Made by a program: the position numbers and the translations under genes | Shown: positions 10,817 through 24,016 of the stretch, in pieces | How positions within the stretch are numbered: the first letter of the stretch is position 1 | Layout of the letters: each line of letters opens with the position of its first letter | Assembly: GCA_023374025.1 (NCBI GenBank) | Contig: SIJG01000062.1 | Coordinates: 567,488-631,487 of the forward strand | Reading direction: 5' to 3' | Length of the DNA stretch: 64,000 bases | Source of the DNA: Heterodera schachtii | Taxonomy: Eukaryota; Nematoda; Chromadorea; Rhabditida; Heteroderidae | Notes under the pieces: model-generated | The model's input: the letters and a program-made list of their open reading frames with translations, nothing else | Told to the model about the DNA's origin: nothing | Databases searched by the model: none

Positions 10817-11397
10817 TTTTTAATTTAGTTTTTTTTTTGCGTTGAAATCTTAGCTTTAGCTCTCCGGGCATTGTTCGTAAGAAAAAGTTTGGTCCGTCAA
10901 TAAAATCATGGACAAAAGTGCCGTTGCACATGGTTATCCTTATGAATTTTTTGGTTCTTGGGGCAATGTTATGATTTTACATTGGTTTTAGTAGCAAAAA
11001 TTTAATTTTCTTCACAACAATATTTTCTTTTCCTCTCCCACAAGAATTTTTGGGTATCAAAAAATTTCCCGTTTTCCAGAAATATAGCTCCACCCAAACG
11101 GCGTTGCTCAAAAATCCCATCCGAATGGGGAAAATTAATTAATGCACAAAAATTGTCCAATTTGTCCATATTCCGATCCATCATAAATGTCCTTTAGCGA
11201 TGATTTATTTTGCCTTTTCATTTTCTCTTTTCCATTAAATTATTTGCCAACGCTTTTCCCAGTGATCAAATTAAAATATTTTGCATTCAATCATTATTTA
11301 CTTCGTTTTCATTTTCAATATTTTTTTTTTGATTTTCATTGGTGGCATAAGCTTTAAATGCCAAAAAAAACACGAAAACAATTTTAGGACTCCAAAA
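10817..11397. other. AT-rich spacer before a secreted gene
   Basis: No supported gene. Open frames on either strand are short and lack splice partners. Confidence 0.4.
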
Positions 11398-12307
11398 ATG
11401 GTCAACTCCATATTTCTTCTATCAATTGCCGTTCTTCTTCTGCTGGTGGTATTCCCCAGTGCTTTTTTGCAACAATGTATATTCGTTGGATTAGTAATTT
11501 CAAAAAAAAAAAATCGGAAATTTCCATAATGATTAGGGATGGGATTTTTATGTGCTAAAAACCATGAAACAAGTAATAAATTCCGTTATAACTAAGCCGC
11601 AGAAAAAATATGTAAAAACATAAAAATCACATCCCTAATAATGATAAATGTGATCAATTTCTTGGTCAGTTACCCCGAAAATGCCCGGAAAACATATCCT
11701 TAAATAGTATTGAGAGTAGAAAGAAATTTTTGTCGAAGGCGGGGGGAGGGAGAGAAGGTACCATCCGTACCATAACCAAGTGGATTTTTTTTAAATTTTC
11801 TTTTTAAAAATGTTTTTCGCATTTTTTTAAAATTAATTTTCATTTTTCAGCACTTATATAAAGTGCAAATCTGCCAAGGGTAGTGAGGAAGGGATGATTG
11901 AAGGAAGTGAATATCAGTGCTATGATGATTCCAAATGCGGTGCCATTTTCTGTTCAGCGGATAATGGTAAAATGAATTTCGAAGAATTTTTTTAATTACC
12001 TTTCGGGAAAAATGGGCGCCAACCGAAGAAAAAAAACTAGGCGATAGGGTCGATTGGGTGACGCCAAATGGGCGCCAAATGGAAAAATCTTTCGTTTTTT
12101 ATATTCGTACTACTTTCGTATTTTTTTTCCGGCATTTTTTGCCCATTTTTAGGCAATATTTTGGGGAACGAATGGAGCTGTTACATTGGTTACTACGGTG
12201 AACAATACTATACCGGACTCAGAACGGTCGAATTTGATCGGTACGTCCCGAACACAAATTGCGGCCAAAAGTGTGTAAACAGCGTGGAAAATTATAAAAT
12301 TAAATAA
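11398..12307 (+). CDS. Secreted cysteine-rich protein
   Basis: Four exons 11398-11476, 11670-11706, 11851-11966 and 12153-12307 give 128 residues with matching phases (1, 2, 1). Residues 1-24 are a strong signal peptide (MVNSIFLLSIAVLLLLVVFP). Exon 3 carries C-x17-C-x5-C-x4-C and stops on the first base of a Gly codon, the same layout as the other secreted Cys-rich genes in the window. The last exon has WSCYIGYYGEQYY and TNCGQKC. The tiny second exon (37 bp) is the least certain part; it is needed to keep frame. Intron 1 contains a 104-bp hAT-like element. Partner and function unknown; extracellular and possibly an effector. Confidence 0.55.
11534..11637. mobile_element. hAT-like MITE, 104 bp
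   Basis: Terminal repeats tagggatgggattttta (left) and the inverted tagggatgtgattttta (right) differ at one place. Target duplication ATAATGAT at 11526-11533 and 11638-11645 is perfect over 8 bp. The inner right part ('actaagccgcagaaaaaatatgtaa') matches the right end of the 590-bp element at 61334-61923, so it is a deletion derivative of that family. It lies in intron 1 of the gene at 11398. Confidence 0.85.
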
Positions 12308-15300
12308 ATTATTTTAATTAATTGTCTATTTAGTTTTTTATTGGATAAATCTGACAAGGATGAGTCTATAAAAATGTTTGCGAGGGTTTTGCATAATTTT
12401 TAAACTCAATTTAAGCATTTTTGGAGGAAATGGGCCCATTTTTAAGCAGTTTTTTAGTGGAAAAATCTAAAGAAAATTTCTGAAGGAATTGAATTTGTTT
12501 AAACTATAAAAAAAAATATTTAAAATGTCTATCAAGGATCAGGGGGTGATAAAAACGATTTGACACTTTATTTAAAATAAAAAATATAACATAAAATTTC
12601 ATTCTTTATAAAATTGCTTATATTTTTATGATTAATTTTTACTAGAATTTTAGTTATTTATTCTAAATTAACTGCCAAATTATTTGGGTCTTTTATTTTT
12701 TATGAAGAAAACAGCGGAAGGAAAATGTAAAAAAATTTACAATTATTATACAAATATTGACCGAATTTTTGAATTTCCCAAATTACTTACATAATTTTGA
12801 TAATTTATTTCTTTTTATTAAGAAGACAGAAGAAAGCCAAAATGTAAAAATTTTGCTTATCTTTGAAGGTTTTGAAAAAAAATGTTAAAATATTTGGGCT
12901 TAAATGGTATTAGTATAATATAATTTTTAATTAATTAATAAAGCAAAAGCTGTCTGGATTTTTGAATTTTTTCAAAAATTTAACTAAAAATGTGGATTTG
13001 CAAGATTGTGGGATTTTTGGGGATTAATCCAGCGGGTCCCGTCCAGTATTAATAATTAATCCAAATCCCGCCAGGGGATCCGCAAAATTTCATCGTAATT
13101 TCACCCAAAATTTATGAAAATTTCCGTAGTGGCGCCTATCGGCACCACCAATCTCTTCCCAACTCAAGAATTTTTTTTTAAAGAGACGCGACGAAAAATT
13201 TTAAGAGATAAAAAGGACTAAAGGATTTCCCAGTGGATATTTTATTAAAAATCTTTTGAGTTCTATTATTAGCTTATACTTTTTTGTAGAGAATATAAAA
13301 AGCAAAACCATTAAAATATTTTTAGCTAAACATTTTACAACATCTGGTTAATATTTTATGAAATTTATTTTAATTTTGGTTATTAGTTGATGGAATACTT
13401 TTATAAATTAATAATGATTTTATTTAGAAGGTGGAAGATAGGCAAAATGTAAAAAAATTAACAATTTTTGTTTGCCATTAGAAAAATTGTGACGAATTAA
13501 TAAAATTTTATAGTCATTCAGGAAATAAAATTAATTTTTTATTATTATAAATTACTTTATTAAATTAAATGGAAAACAGAAGCAAGCGCAACTGACAATA
13601 ATTAAATGAACAATTTCAAAAATAAAGCTGCCTCATATAAAATGTTGGCAGAAAATGCGAAAAATGGACAAAAAATTGTCATTAAATTGCCATATTTCGA
13701 ATAAAATGCCAACAAAATATTAACGGTGCCAATGAATGCTCTGAAAATTAAAAATAAATTATTATGTTTTGAGCCCTTAATAACATATAATGCTTCTGAC
13801 AACTACAAACTAAATGAGAAAATGAGCATTTTAAAACTTCGTGATTTAAAAAAATATATATAAATCTGTGCCCTTCTTATCAACCCACAAGAAGGATTAG
13901 TGGGAAGATTTTTTTGTATTGAACATTTCAAATTTCTGGCACTTTGATGCACATTAGTGCCTCATCAAACAGGAAAATCTAAAAACATTCTATGCAAATG
14001 GAACAAGAAAATTCTAAATTTTTCTTCATATGGCTATTAGCCTAATTATTTCTGTGCATAATAAAATTATGGCCTTATATGTTGATTTTCCTCCCATTTA
14101 AAAGTTAAAAATGTAAAATAAAATTGAAATATAACATTTAAACTAAAATTGAATAAAGATTAACTGGAAAAAGAATTTGGCATAAAAATGAGAAAAAGTA
14201 ATTTTTAAAATTTTTTAAAGTTAATTTCATATCTTTTTAAACACAAATCGATATCCCAATGAAGAACTATGTAAAGACAGATTTGAAAGCAAAAAATTAA
14301 TAAAAATATAAGAAAATTTATTAAAAATTCATTTCCAGAAAAAATTGATTTAATTAATGCTTTTTAATTTTCCATTTTTTAAAATTTCTATATTTTATAA
14401 CTGAGAACATTTGAAAAAATATAATAAAATGCATTTTTTCATATTATTCTTTTTGAATGTTATTTTATAAAATATTGAAAATTAGTAAAAAAGAGCATTT
14501 ATAATTGAAAGAACAATATGGAGATGAAATTTCAAAGAATGAAAATCGGAAAACTTACGAAAATCTGAATAAATTTGTTTAAAAAAATTATCAATGCTTG
14601 AAAAAAATATTTTTTTATTATATTTATAAAAAAGATTTAATGAATACCACCATCATGTATTTGTATTTTCATGCAAAAAACTTTTTTTTTAATAAAGTTA
14701 TTATGTTTTTGCTTGGAAAACTAAAATTTTAACGTAAGTTTTTGGCAAGCTTGGAGTTCAATATTACCAAGGTGGCTTATAATGATATATAAATGGAGCA
14801 AAGAATTCCGCTCACAAAATTGGAAGAATTCCATGACAATAACTGGATTATATAATTTTTAATTTTTAAATCAGCTTTCTACAAATTTTGGAAAAAGCAC
14901 GCAATTAAATGAGGTTTATTGGCCCGTTCAATTACCAAAGACAGGCCCCGCCCCTGGTCGTTTCAAAATGCCGTTCTATTTTTGGGAAAATATACTGGAT
15001 AAAATTGGTTATTTTTTAAAGCTAGTTAATTTGTTTTTTGAAGTGTATTTTTTTTTCCAGATTTTCAAAAATCCCGTAATTTTAAATGCAGAATTTGTGA
15101 GATTGCGGGATTTGGGCCCAATCCATGTAGTTTTAAAATGGCAGTTCCCTGAAAACTTTTTTTTGCATTTTTTGTCACTTTTTTGGCGCTTTTTGTGGCT
15201 TTTTAGTAACTTTTGGCGTTTTTTTATTTGACTTTTTTGTCGACTTTTTTTGAGTTTTTCGTTTTTGCTTTATTTCCCATTCCAAGGTGATGATTTGAAA

Positions 15301-17098
15301 TTTTATTATGCATTTGTTTAAGTTTTCCTCCCTGGTGATATGGGAATTGTATTAAAAAAAATTTAGTAGTCAAATCTGAACACTTAAAAATATACTTTAT
15401 TTTTTAATAGTGTCCTGATTTTTTCTCTTAAAACCCTTCTATTCAATTTTTTTTATAATTAGGTATATTCATCATAAAATGTCCTGATTGTTTAGAGTTG
15501 TCCTGATTTCCGGAAATTTAACCCGAAACATTGAAAATGTGCTGCTTTTTTCTATAATATTTTGCTTTGATAATCAAACCAACGTATTTAATTATGCTGT
15601 AATTTTGTATTTGTCATCATTGCATTCGTGATTAGCGACCCCGAAAACCCTTACAAATTAGAACCATGTTTTTAGAGAATTTAAAAAATTAAAATTAAAA
15701 AAAGGGGGGGGAGGAACCTGCTTCACTATTACCGAAGTTCATATGTATCACAATGATACAATCATTAGGGAGTCCATAAATACCATATAAAAACGCATCA
15801 AAAATTTTCGGGGGCCCAAAAAAGTATTTTTCAAGAAATTTTCGCGATCCCGAATTTCTGAAACTCAATAAAGTCCATTCGTGCTCAGCACCTCAAAAAA
15901 GCCCATCGTGATCAACAGCTCAAAATTACATCACAAAAATTTGCACATCTGAGGATAAAAAATTGTTCATTTTTTGAAGAAATGAGTTACGAGCTTTTTC
16001 TGGAAATTCAAAATTTTACAAATTAGGGATTTTCTAGGGCCAATAATTAAGAATTTTCGAAAAAAATTTTCAGGCTACCAAAAAATTACGAAACTCCAAT
16101 GAGTTCTGAGATCGGCTAACTGTGACATTTTTAAATTTTCACATTTTTCATTTATTTTATTTTATTACTCACCTGCATTTTTATATTGACTTCATTATTT
16201 GACCCTTTCTATAATTAATAAAATCGCAGTGTTGAATTGGCCAAATGCGTAAAATGCAGATATTAATTTCAAAAATGACCTTTTTTCTGAGTTATGTTTT
16301 GTTTTCAGACCATAATGATTTTTAATCTAAAAATTAAAAACTAATGATTACCGTTGGTTCCCTGACCAATCCAAAACTATTAAATATTATAAATGTCAAA
16401 AATGCGATTCTTTTGAATTTAGTCAATGAAAAAATTATTTATTCAGAATTTTTTTTTTAATATTTTTTAATCATAATTGTCTTGATTTTTAATAGCTGTC
16501 ATGATCTTTTATTAAAATCAATCAAGTAAATAAAATTCATTAATTTAATTTATATCTGAAATAATATAATTTTCTATTTGAAAAATTTATTTTTAATGAC
16601 TCAAATGACCGAATTGTCCTTAACCATCTATGGGATCAGATTTCTTAAAATAATTAACCCGGCCCAAAATTTCTAAAAAAGCCTAAAGAAATAAATTCAA
16701 AAATTTCGTGAATAGTCTTTTCTGTAAAAAAATCTGAGCAATTCAAAATTTTTGTTATATTTAATGAAAATTAATCAGAAAGTTTCATAATTAAAAAAAT
16801 TATTATTTAAAAAAATTAAAATTAATGAAACAGATATTAAATTTTGAGTTAAATTACAAAATTAAAGACACATTATTTATAGTTTGTCAAACTAATACAA
16901 ATAATAAAAATTTATTTAAAAAATCATTTCCACAAAAATTAAATTTCGTTAAAGCTTTTTCATTTTTCATTTTCAACTTCTTTTTTATTTATTATTTTAA
17001 AGCAATAAATTTTGTAGCAGATAAGATTTGAAAATATATTTCAAAATCCAAAATGAATTTATTTATATTATTTTTTTTTAAATATTATTTTACTATTG
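12308..17098. other. Long AT-rich gene-free stretch
   Basis: About 4.8 kb with poly-A/T tracts and only low-complexity open frames. 13128-13150 holds the GC block 'gcgcctatcggcaccacc' seen (inverted) in other repeats; 13050-13090 holds a small inverted 'cccgcc/ggggatcc' segment. No gene, RNA or complete element could be supported. Confidence 0.5.
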
Positions 17099-17400
17099 AT
17101 GACAAAAATTGGTCAAACTGAAAAGGAAATAAAAAATTACAACGGAAAACATTTGACGAAATATTTGGAGAAAAATGGGAAGAAAAAGAAGAAGAAAAGC
17201 GAAATGAGACGAAAAAAAAAGAGAAATAATTGGAAAATATTATAAAATCAAAGAGAAAATTAAGCAAAAAGTGCGAAAATATTCAACAAAAGAATGGAAT
17301 AAAATGAAGAGAAAATAACGAAAAAATTGGGAACAAATCGCAACAAAATTTATTAATGGATTAAGAATTTAAATTCATCAAAGGCCAAATAAATGCTACA
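17099..17400 (+). pseudogene. Decayed copy of the helix-turn-helix gene
   Basis: Read in alternating + frames this stretch gives FDEIFGEKWEEKEEE, KREIIGKYYKIKEK and ITKKLGTNRNKIY. These align in order with FEEIFGKGWEEKAEEEEE, KREIIQKFDAINER and IGRILGTNRKLIYKW of the gene at 51506-52093. Frame changes and stops (for example after the EEK-rich part and within the third block) break it. No intact signal-peptide exon was found upstream. Confidence 0.6.
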
Positions 17401-17801
17401 AATCAAAAAGTGATGAACAAAAATAGCACAAAAGCGAGTGACAAGGAAATTGCAAATAAACATAAAAAATTAGTCGAGATAACATTTTGTATTGGGACAA
17501 ACAATTTGGAGAAGAAATTTTGAAGGATTGAAAATCGGAAAAAATCAAAGAATTGGGGCAGGAAAAAATAAAATTATTTAAGATACTTTTTTGGTGAGCA
17601 AGTTCTTTTTTTCTCAAAGCAATGTCAATTTTTTTTTTACAATTTTTCTCGCATTTACAGACGAAAAAACCTATTTTATATAATGAGGAAATAGAGAGTT
17701 TTAACAAAAATACAAAGTCTTAGGAATATATTATGTTAAGCTGATAAATTCAACAAAAATAAATAAATAATTCTTTTTCTTTACAATATAAAAATTAAAA
17801 A

Positions 17802-17920
17802 AGCTTACAACACCTTCGATTCCCAGGACGTCTCCGTTCCAAGTACTAAGAAGGCCCAACGTTGCTTAACTTGCCAGATCGGACGGGATGGCGTGCTTTC
17901 AACGTGGTATGGTCGTAAGC
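17802..17920 (-). rRNA. 5S ribosomal RNA gene, copy 3
   Basis: 119 nt, identical in body to the other copies. The following ~280 bp (to about 18200) is a diverged duplicate of the sequence next to copy 1, including 'aaaaaattagggagttttgg', which shows that gene and flank moved together. Confidence 0.93.
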
Positions 17921-18488
17921 GAAATGGCTCCATAAGAAATTCATTATATAGTCATTTTTATAACGCATTTTTTTTTCTCTTTGGTTAACTTAATCAAAAC
18001 AAGGATTGTTAAAAATTTAGAATTCATTTAAATAAAGTAAAAAAAATAAAAGAAATTCGTTAATTTTGTTAATGTAATAACAAAAAATTAGGGAGTTTTG
18101 GTGTTTTTTTGAACAAATTTTCCAAATTCACAAATGGACAGAAAAAATTGAAAATAAATTGCCATTTGTGATTTCATCACAAATTCTCTTTCAAATTAAT
18201 TTAATCCCGAATTATTTTCGTCTGATTTATATTTATAATTTATATTTATTTTTCTTATTCATTTCACATATTGTTGAACATTCATTTTTTACTTTTTTTT
18301 TTGACATTTAATTTAAGCATTGAAGAAGCAATAAGTTGAACAAAAACAATAACATTTCGTTTTGTTTTGTTTGTTTAACAACGCAAATGTCAACCTTTAC
18401 AAATAATAAAAAATATATAATAATTAATTGTTATTTTATGTTTGAATTTTTCTTATAAAATTGCGAAAAGAGAAGAAAAATTCAAAAA
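17921..18488. other. Duplicated 5S flank, then AT-rich upstream region
   Basis: 17921-18200 duplicates 4654-4935. The rest is the AT-rich upstream region of the aspartic protease gene. Confidence 0.55.
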
Positions 18489-21054
18489 ATGGTTTTTATT
18501 TTTACGTATTTTCTTTTTGTTTCCATTGCTGAGTTTTTTGCTTATGGCCACTGTAATGCCGTTTATCAAATGCAAATGCACAAAACGCAAAAGAAAAATA
18601 AAAATTTATTCTCATCAGCTGCTGAACAACGAAATGAAAAGATATTCCATTTTGAAAATAATGTAAAATCATTAAAAAGAAATTAATAAAATATGTATCA
18701 AATAAAGCGTATTTCTGAGTAATTTTTTTTATTTATTTGAGGTTTTTTTTTTAATATTTTAGGTAAAAAGAAATGTAACTAATTATGTAAAACTTCTAAT
18801 AAAATTCCATTATTTTTAGTTCCCATACAATGCAACGGTGTTTGACTTCAAAGATATAGAATATGATATACAAATATCAATTGGTAAATTCATTGATTTA
18901 ACAAAAACATATATAAAAACGCATAATTTCAATCTTTTGGCATTCATAATTTTAAATTTTGTTTTTCTTAGGCACACCTCCACAAGAATTTCGTGTCCAA
19001 TTGGACACCGGTTCGAGTCTTTTTTGGGTTGTCGATTCGGAATGTGGCACCACTGGTTGCTTTGAGGGCTGTAAAAATAGCCCAATTTTTTGTGCCCGGC
19101 AATGTGATGCCAAATGTTGTGAGCTCGAAAACAGCAACATACAAAAAATGGAAGACCCAACAACGCCAATTTCATGCCAAAATGCGACAAAATTCAACAG
19201 CGCCGTTTCAACCACTTACCGTAATACGAATCAGCCATTTTCGATTGCGTACGGTTTCGGATTTTCGGCCGGAACAATTGGCCAAGATGTGGTAAAGGTG
19301 TGTTTAAATGGAAAAATAACAAACTACTTTTAAATTTTCGAATTTAAATAAGTTTTGTAACTGGAATTTTTTAGGTATTTTTGGGTTTCAAGTTCTAATT
19401 TTGTGAGATATTGTGCGAAAAATTAATGAACATATGTAGGGATTGGCGAGTGATTGGTTGCCCCATGGCAAATTGCCCAAAATCCCTAAAATTATATTGT
19501 AATAATAAAATTCAAATATTTTCTCAGCTTGGCTTGGCCTCCGATTCATCTGCGTTCACCTTGGCCAACATTTATTTTGGCCAAACTGTTCAGAAGGACA
19601 CTCAACAAACGGGTTTCAGTGGCATTTTTGGCCTAAGTTACAGCGCTTCGGGCAATAATGTTCCTCCGGTGTTGGTCCAAGCCCACAAAAAGGGTGCGCT
19701 CAAAATGCCATTGTATTCAATTTATTTGGCCACTGAAGGGAACGTGCATTGGAAGCCAGGGGGAGGTGAACAATGTTAATTAATTAATTATAATAATAAA
19801 TTAGATAATGTTAAATTAATTATTATTACCAAAAAATTAATTTGCCTATTTATAATATATCTAATCATTCCATATTAAAAGTGTTTAATAGGAATTTAAA
19901 AATAGTTTACAAAAAGATCGCACAATTTAAAATTTAAAATTTAATTTCGCAAGAAAAGTTTTCACATTGGGCGATGCGGACAAAAAACACTGTGGTGAAA
20001 TTGTTAATTGGATTGATATTATTCCAAACAACTACGGACATTGGAAGTTCGAAATCGATGTGATTCGTTAAATAAATCTTTAATTGAAATTCAAATTATG
20101 AAATTAATTACCCAATTAAGGAAATTAAATTGGACAGCAATGTTATAATTAATGGGGGCCAAAGTGCAGCAATTGTCGACACCGGAACTTCACTTTTGCT
20201 TGGCCCACGGGAGGAGGTCATCAAAATTTATAACCATTACGACGCAAATTTGTCTGACCACTCAATTCCGTGTGATCAGAATGTTGGCCCGATCAGTTTT
20301 CTGATCAATGGACACAAATACGAAGTGACAAAGGTGGGAAATTTGACAGAATTAATTAATAATTTAAAAAGGAGACAAAATAATTTATAAAGTGTTTTAG
20401 TTAAAGCAAGATTTTTACAGAACATAATATTATTATATTAATTCAAATTATTAATTAAAAATTATTTATATTGAGTCAGTTCTCAGCCTCGGTAAATTCT
20501 AACACTTCCTGACATTTCGGCGACCTTAAAAAATCCAATCCCATGATATCTCCAACTCAAAAGTTAATGATTTTTTTTTTTTTTTTGCTTTTTCCCACCC
20601 TCAGAATTTAAGCCCCCCCCCCCCCCCCCCCCTCCTCCCCGTATTGGTCCGGAAAAAGTCTGAGTGGGGGAACCTTGACACAACTTTTTTTTCGTTTCGG
20701 CTGGTATACGATTCATATCATAATAACGCCAAAACCTGGCTATAAATTTGTTGAAAATTTAATTTCACTAAAATTTTAATTCATTATTTAATAAGTTTTA
20801 ATATTTTTTAATTTTTAAAATTCTTTAGGAAACTCTCATCCTTAAGCGAGGGAAAGACAACAACAAATGTATTTTTGCCCTTTCCGACTTTGGGACTGCA
20901 ACGAATTTGTGGGTTTTAGGAGACCCATTTTGTCGGAAATTTTGCCAAGTAAATAAATAATTAGACCAAATAAATAAAATAATTTCGTCTTTTTCAGATC
21001 CATGACATTGAAAAGCTGCGAGTTGCGTTTCCTGAAGCAAAAAAGAAACATTAA
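18489..21054 (+). CDS. Pepsin-family (A1) aspartic protease
   Basis: Eight exons (18489-18662, 18820-18883, 18972-19297, 19528-19765, 19959-20059, 20121-20333, 20829-20948, 20998-21054) give 430 residues, a normal length for a pepsinogen. Residues 1-20 are a signal peptide (MVFIFTYFLFVSIAEFFAYG), followed by a short basic propeptide. Both catalytic motifs are present: DTGSS with Asp91 and DTGTS with Asp321. The IGTPPQEF entry strand, the flap region (AYGFGFSAGTIG), GIFGLSY and the C-terminal WVLGDPFCRKF are all intact. A Cys-rich loop after the first active-site strand (CGTTGCFEGC to CDAKCCE) is typical of nematode cathepsin-D/APR-like enzymes. It should be secreted or lysosomal and act in acid protein digestion. 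The exon 5/6 junction was chosen by phase; everything else is well constrained. Confidence 0.9.
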
Positions 21055-22953
21055 ATAAAAAAAGAATGACTAAAAATAATTTTTACATTAATTGTTTTAA
21101 TTATTAAACAAATGCAAAGAGCGAAGAAAAAAAGGCTACTAATTTTTATTTTTTAAATAGCCAATTCATTTTTTTTAAGGAAAATAAAAGAATTGTAGCA
21201 ATTAAAGTCATTTAAATAGATATATGAAAAACTCGAAAAGTAACTTAACAACATCACCTAACCTATTGTAAAAGCATGTTTTATTAAGATTTTTCTGAAA
21301 ATTCCCGGTTTAAACCCGTCCAGCGGTTCTGTTATTTGCGCGTTAAGAGTAACATTTTCGAACTCATTTGAATACATTATGCTTCCATTGTCTTGAATGA
21401 TTCAAAAGAATAAATTTTATGAGTCAGAAATAAGTGTACAAAATGAAAAAATGGAAAACCCTTAAAAGAAACAGGATGAAATTTCCCAAAATAAATTTAA
21501 AAAATCCAATTGGATTAAACGTCAATCACAATTCATTTAAAAGTGATTCATAGATTGTATATGAAAACGTAGTTGGCCGATGGACAAAAAGTGCAAAATT
21601 TGCTAAATTTTTGACTAAATCAACTCATAACTTTTATGAGACGCAACCAAATTGCACAATCTTGGTATCGAAAGATAGCCCTTGAATTGCGTTATTAGCT
21701 TGCTAAATTTAAAAATTTTTTTATTAAGATTATCAAAAGTTTAAGGCAAAAAACTGGAAAAATTGTCTATGAGTTGATTTAGTCAAAAATTTAGCAAATT
21801 TTGCACTTTTTGTCCATCGCCCCAATTGAACTATTTGTCCCTTAACATAGCACCTATGAAAACACTTGGTCGACCTTCCTTTTGTTATGAATTTTTCAGT
21901 TTGCCCACACTGATGAGACTATTTTCGGTTCGACATAACATCATTGGCTCGCTTCGGTCAACAAGTGAAAAAGCAAAGTGCATTCACTAAATTACCGCTC
22001 ACAATTCTTGTCAAAAATAATGGATAATTTGATAAGGATTAAACCAAGGAAAAGCCGGTTCTAAGCAATTTGCGCCAATGGATACACAAAAGAGGATAAA
22101 AGGGATAAGTTTTTTCAATTGCGCATTTATTTGTTCCTCGCCTCCTTCACAAAATAAATAAATATTTTTCGATTTTAAGCACCTGAAAACCAACAGAAAA
22201 TAATTGATATCACGACCAAATATTTGGCCCGTGAAATTATTAATACCATAAAAATGACCTAAATAGTCTTAGAATCACATTTTTGAATAATTAAAAATTA
22301 ATTTTTTTGGTACATATCTCCTTTTTTGAAAAAAAAAAAACGATTTTTTAGGGGTAAAAATTCTTAAATTTTTCACAAGAAATTTTTTATCAATTCTCAA
22401 AAAATTTAGAAAAAAAATGCTAAAAAGTCAAAATGCGATGGGCTTCCGGAAAATGACCAATCACATTTCGTGATTTGTTTTTTTACCAATCACTGAGTTT
22501 TTTTTTGGATCGACTCAGCACTTGGGCGAACCGCAAAAAAGTCTGTGTCAATAAAAATAATAAATTTAATTAGACGATTAATATTTAAAATATAAATTAA
22601 AAAAGTCCAATGCTTCGGTAAATTTTTTGTACATATTTTCATTTTTTATTATAGTGAAAAAATAATTTGAAAATGTCCCTAAAAACCCCGAAATATGTAA
22701 ATAAAAGTTCCAACTTTTGTTCGCAAACACAAAAAAGAAAATGTTTTTCCTACTATTTAGACCATGAAGAATCCAGGAAAAAATATGTCCAATTTCTCCT
22801 TTGTAAGGCGTCAGTGATCAGAAAAAATAATATTTAAATCAAAATATTATTGTACTCAAAAGAGAGAGAGGCAATAATTGAAGTGATCAAATTAATTTGT
22901 TAAACTCGTCGGATGATATCTTTTAATTTTCAATTAACTTTTTTGTTTTTGAA
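21055..22953. other. Gene-free, repeat-bearing region
   Basis: Contains a perfect 52-bp inverted repeat (separate entry). 22440-22545 ('ggaaaatgaccaatcac', 'cactgagttttttttt') is related to the inverted repeat near 24960-25040. No gene is supported. Confidence 0.45.
21578..21819. repeat. 52-bp perfect inverted repeat (foldback element)
   Basis: 21578-21629 and 21768-21819 are exact reverse complements over 52 bp (outer end cgatggacaaaaagtgc), with a 138-bp loop. The size and structure fit a MITE or foldback element. No clear target duplication was found. Confidence 0.75.
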
Positions 22954-24016
22954 ATGCTGCTGTCTTCTTCCAACTGCCTTATTCGCGTTGTCATTTTGGT
23001 TCTGCTACCCACCAAATTGCTGTTTTGCCATCCATCGGAGGGAGGAAGCGGAGGAGGAGGAGGTAATATAACGGCATTTTTGGTACATTTTTATGGGATT
23101 TCAGAAATTCCTTAACAAAAATGCAAAAAAAAAAAAAAAAACGAAATAACGATCATTAAAAATCGACCTTTTTTAAGCCTTACATTTTCAGAGACCACAA
23201 CCGTTTCATTACTTACAACTGCTTCAACTTCAACTTCCTCCGCCAGTGTTCCGCCTGCTGCTGGCACATGCACCACCTGTTCGTCCGCCAGCCTAAGAAC
23301 GCTGACGCTTGAAGAGGCGCAACTTTCGGGCCAAGGAACCGCATTTGCCGTACTTACGCCGAACAACACAGTCAGCCGTGATGGGGCCGGCTGCACATTG
23401 CTAACACCGAATTGTATCGGCACACACCAAGCGGTGGGTCATCAAAAGAACAGCAGGGCTTATGACCGGAGTTTTTCAAATCTTGGAAATAGTGTTTGTT
23501 ATTACTTCTAATCAGAGAAAAAAATGATAAAAAAGAACGATGTCCAATTCAAACATTAGGCCAACTTATGCGCTCAGACTTTGCTAATAATCTTTTTTCT
23601 AAAAATCGTCATATCAAATTAAACCAATTAAAGACATTCTGAGTATCATTAGATAGCCCTTATGACTCTCTATGTATTTGCATCTTGAATTCGAAAAAGA
23701 ATATGAGTCACGGCAGTATGAGAGTTGGCCTACGATTTGGGTTTTTCACTGGGGTTCCCCCCGACCCGCCCCCCCAGCGCTCCGGCAATTAGGACAGATG
23801 AAAGCACATATTTATTATCCCAATTTATTTTTCCCCTAATAGCTAACCATTCACATATTATTGCCAAATGGTGCCATTGCCTATGGCAACTACGTCCCCG
23901 GTGCCATCACACTCGAATGCAATAGCCAAGGCCAATGGGTTGTGCCAGCAAATGCCAGAAATGCCGGCAATGTGGTCGATGGGTATGCATGTGTGGTGAA
24001 TCTTGGCCCTGGATAA
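22954..24016 (+). CDS. Secreted C6-domain protein
   Basis: Three exons 22954-23062, 23192-23433 and 23843-24016 (phases 1 and 0) give 174 residues. The N-terminus is a signal peptide with hydrophobic core IRVVILVLLPTKLLF, followed by a Gly run and a Thr/Ser-rich linker. The rest fits the nematode C6 domain: CTTC, then GC, NC, an LPNG segment, ITLECNSQGQWVV and a final YACVV, six cysteines in all. C6 domains are nematode-specific, of unknown function, and found in extracellular proteins. Exon 2 is notably GC-richer than its surroundings. Homology is by cysteine pattern and the EC-x-S-x-G-x-W block. Confidence 0.75.

Noticed and set aside
18816..19215. Minus-strand frames over the aspartic protease
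   Set aside because: Shadows of protease exons 2 and 3.
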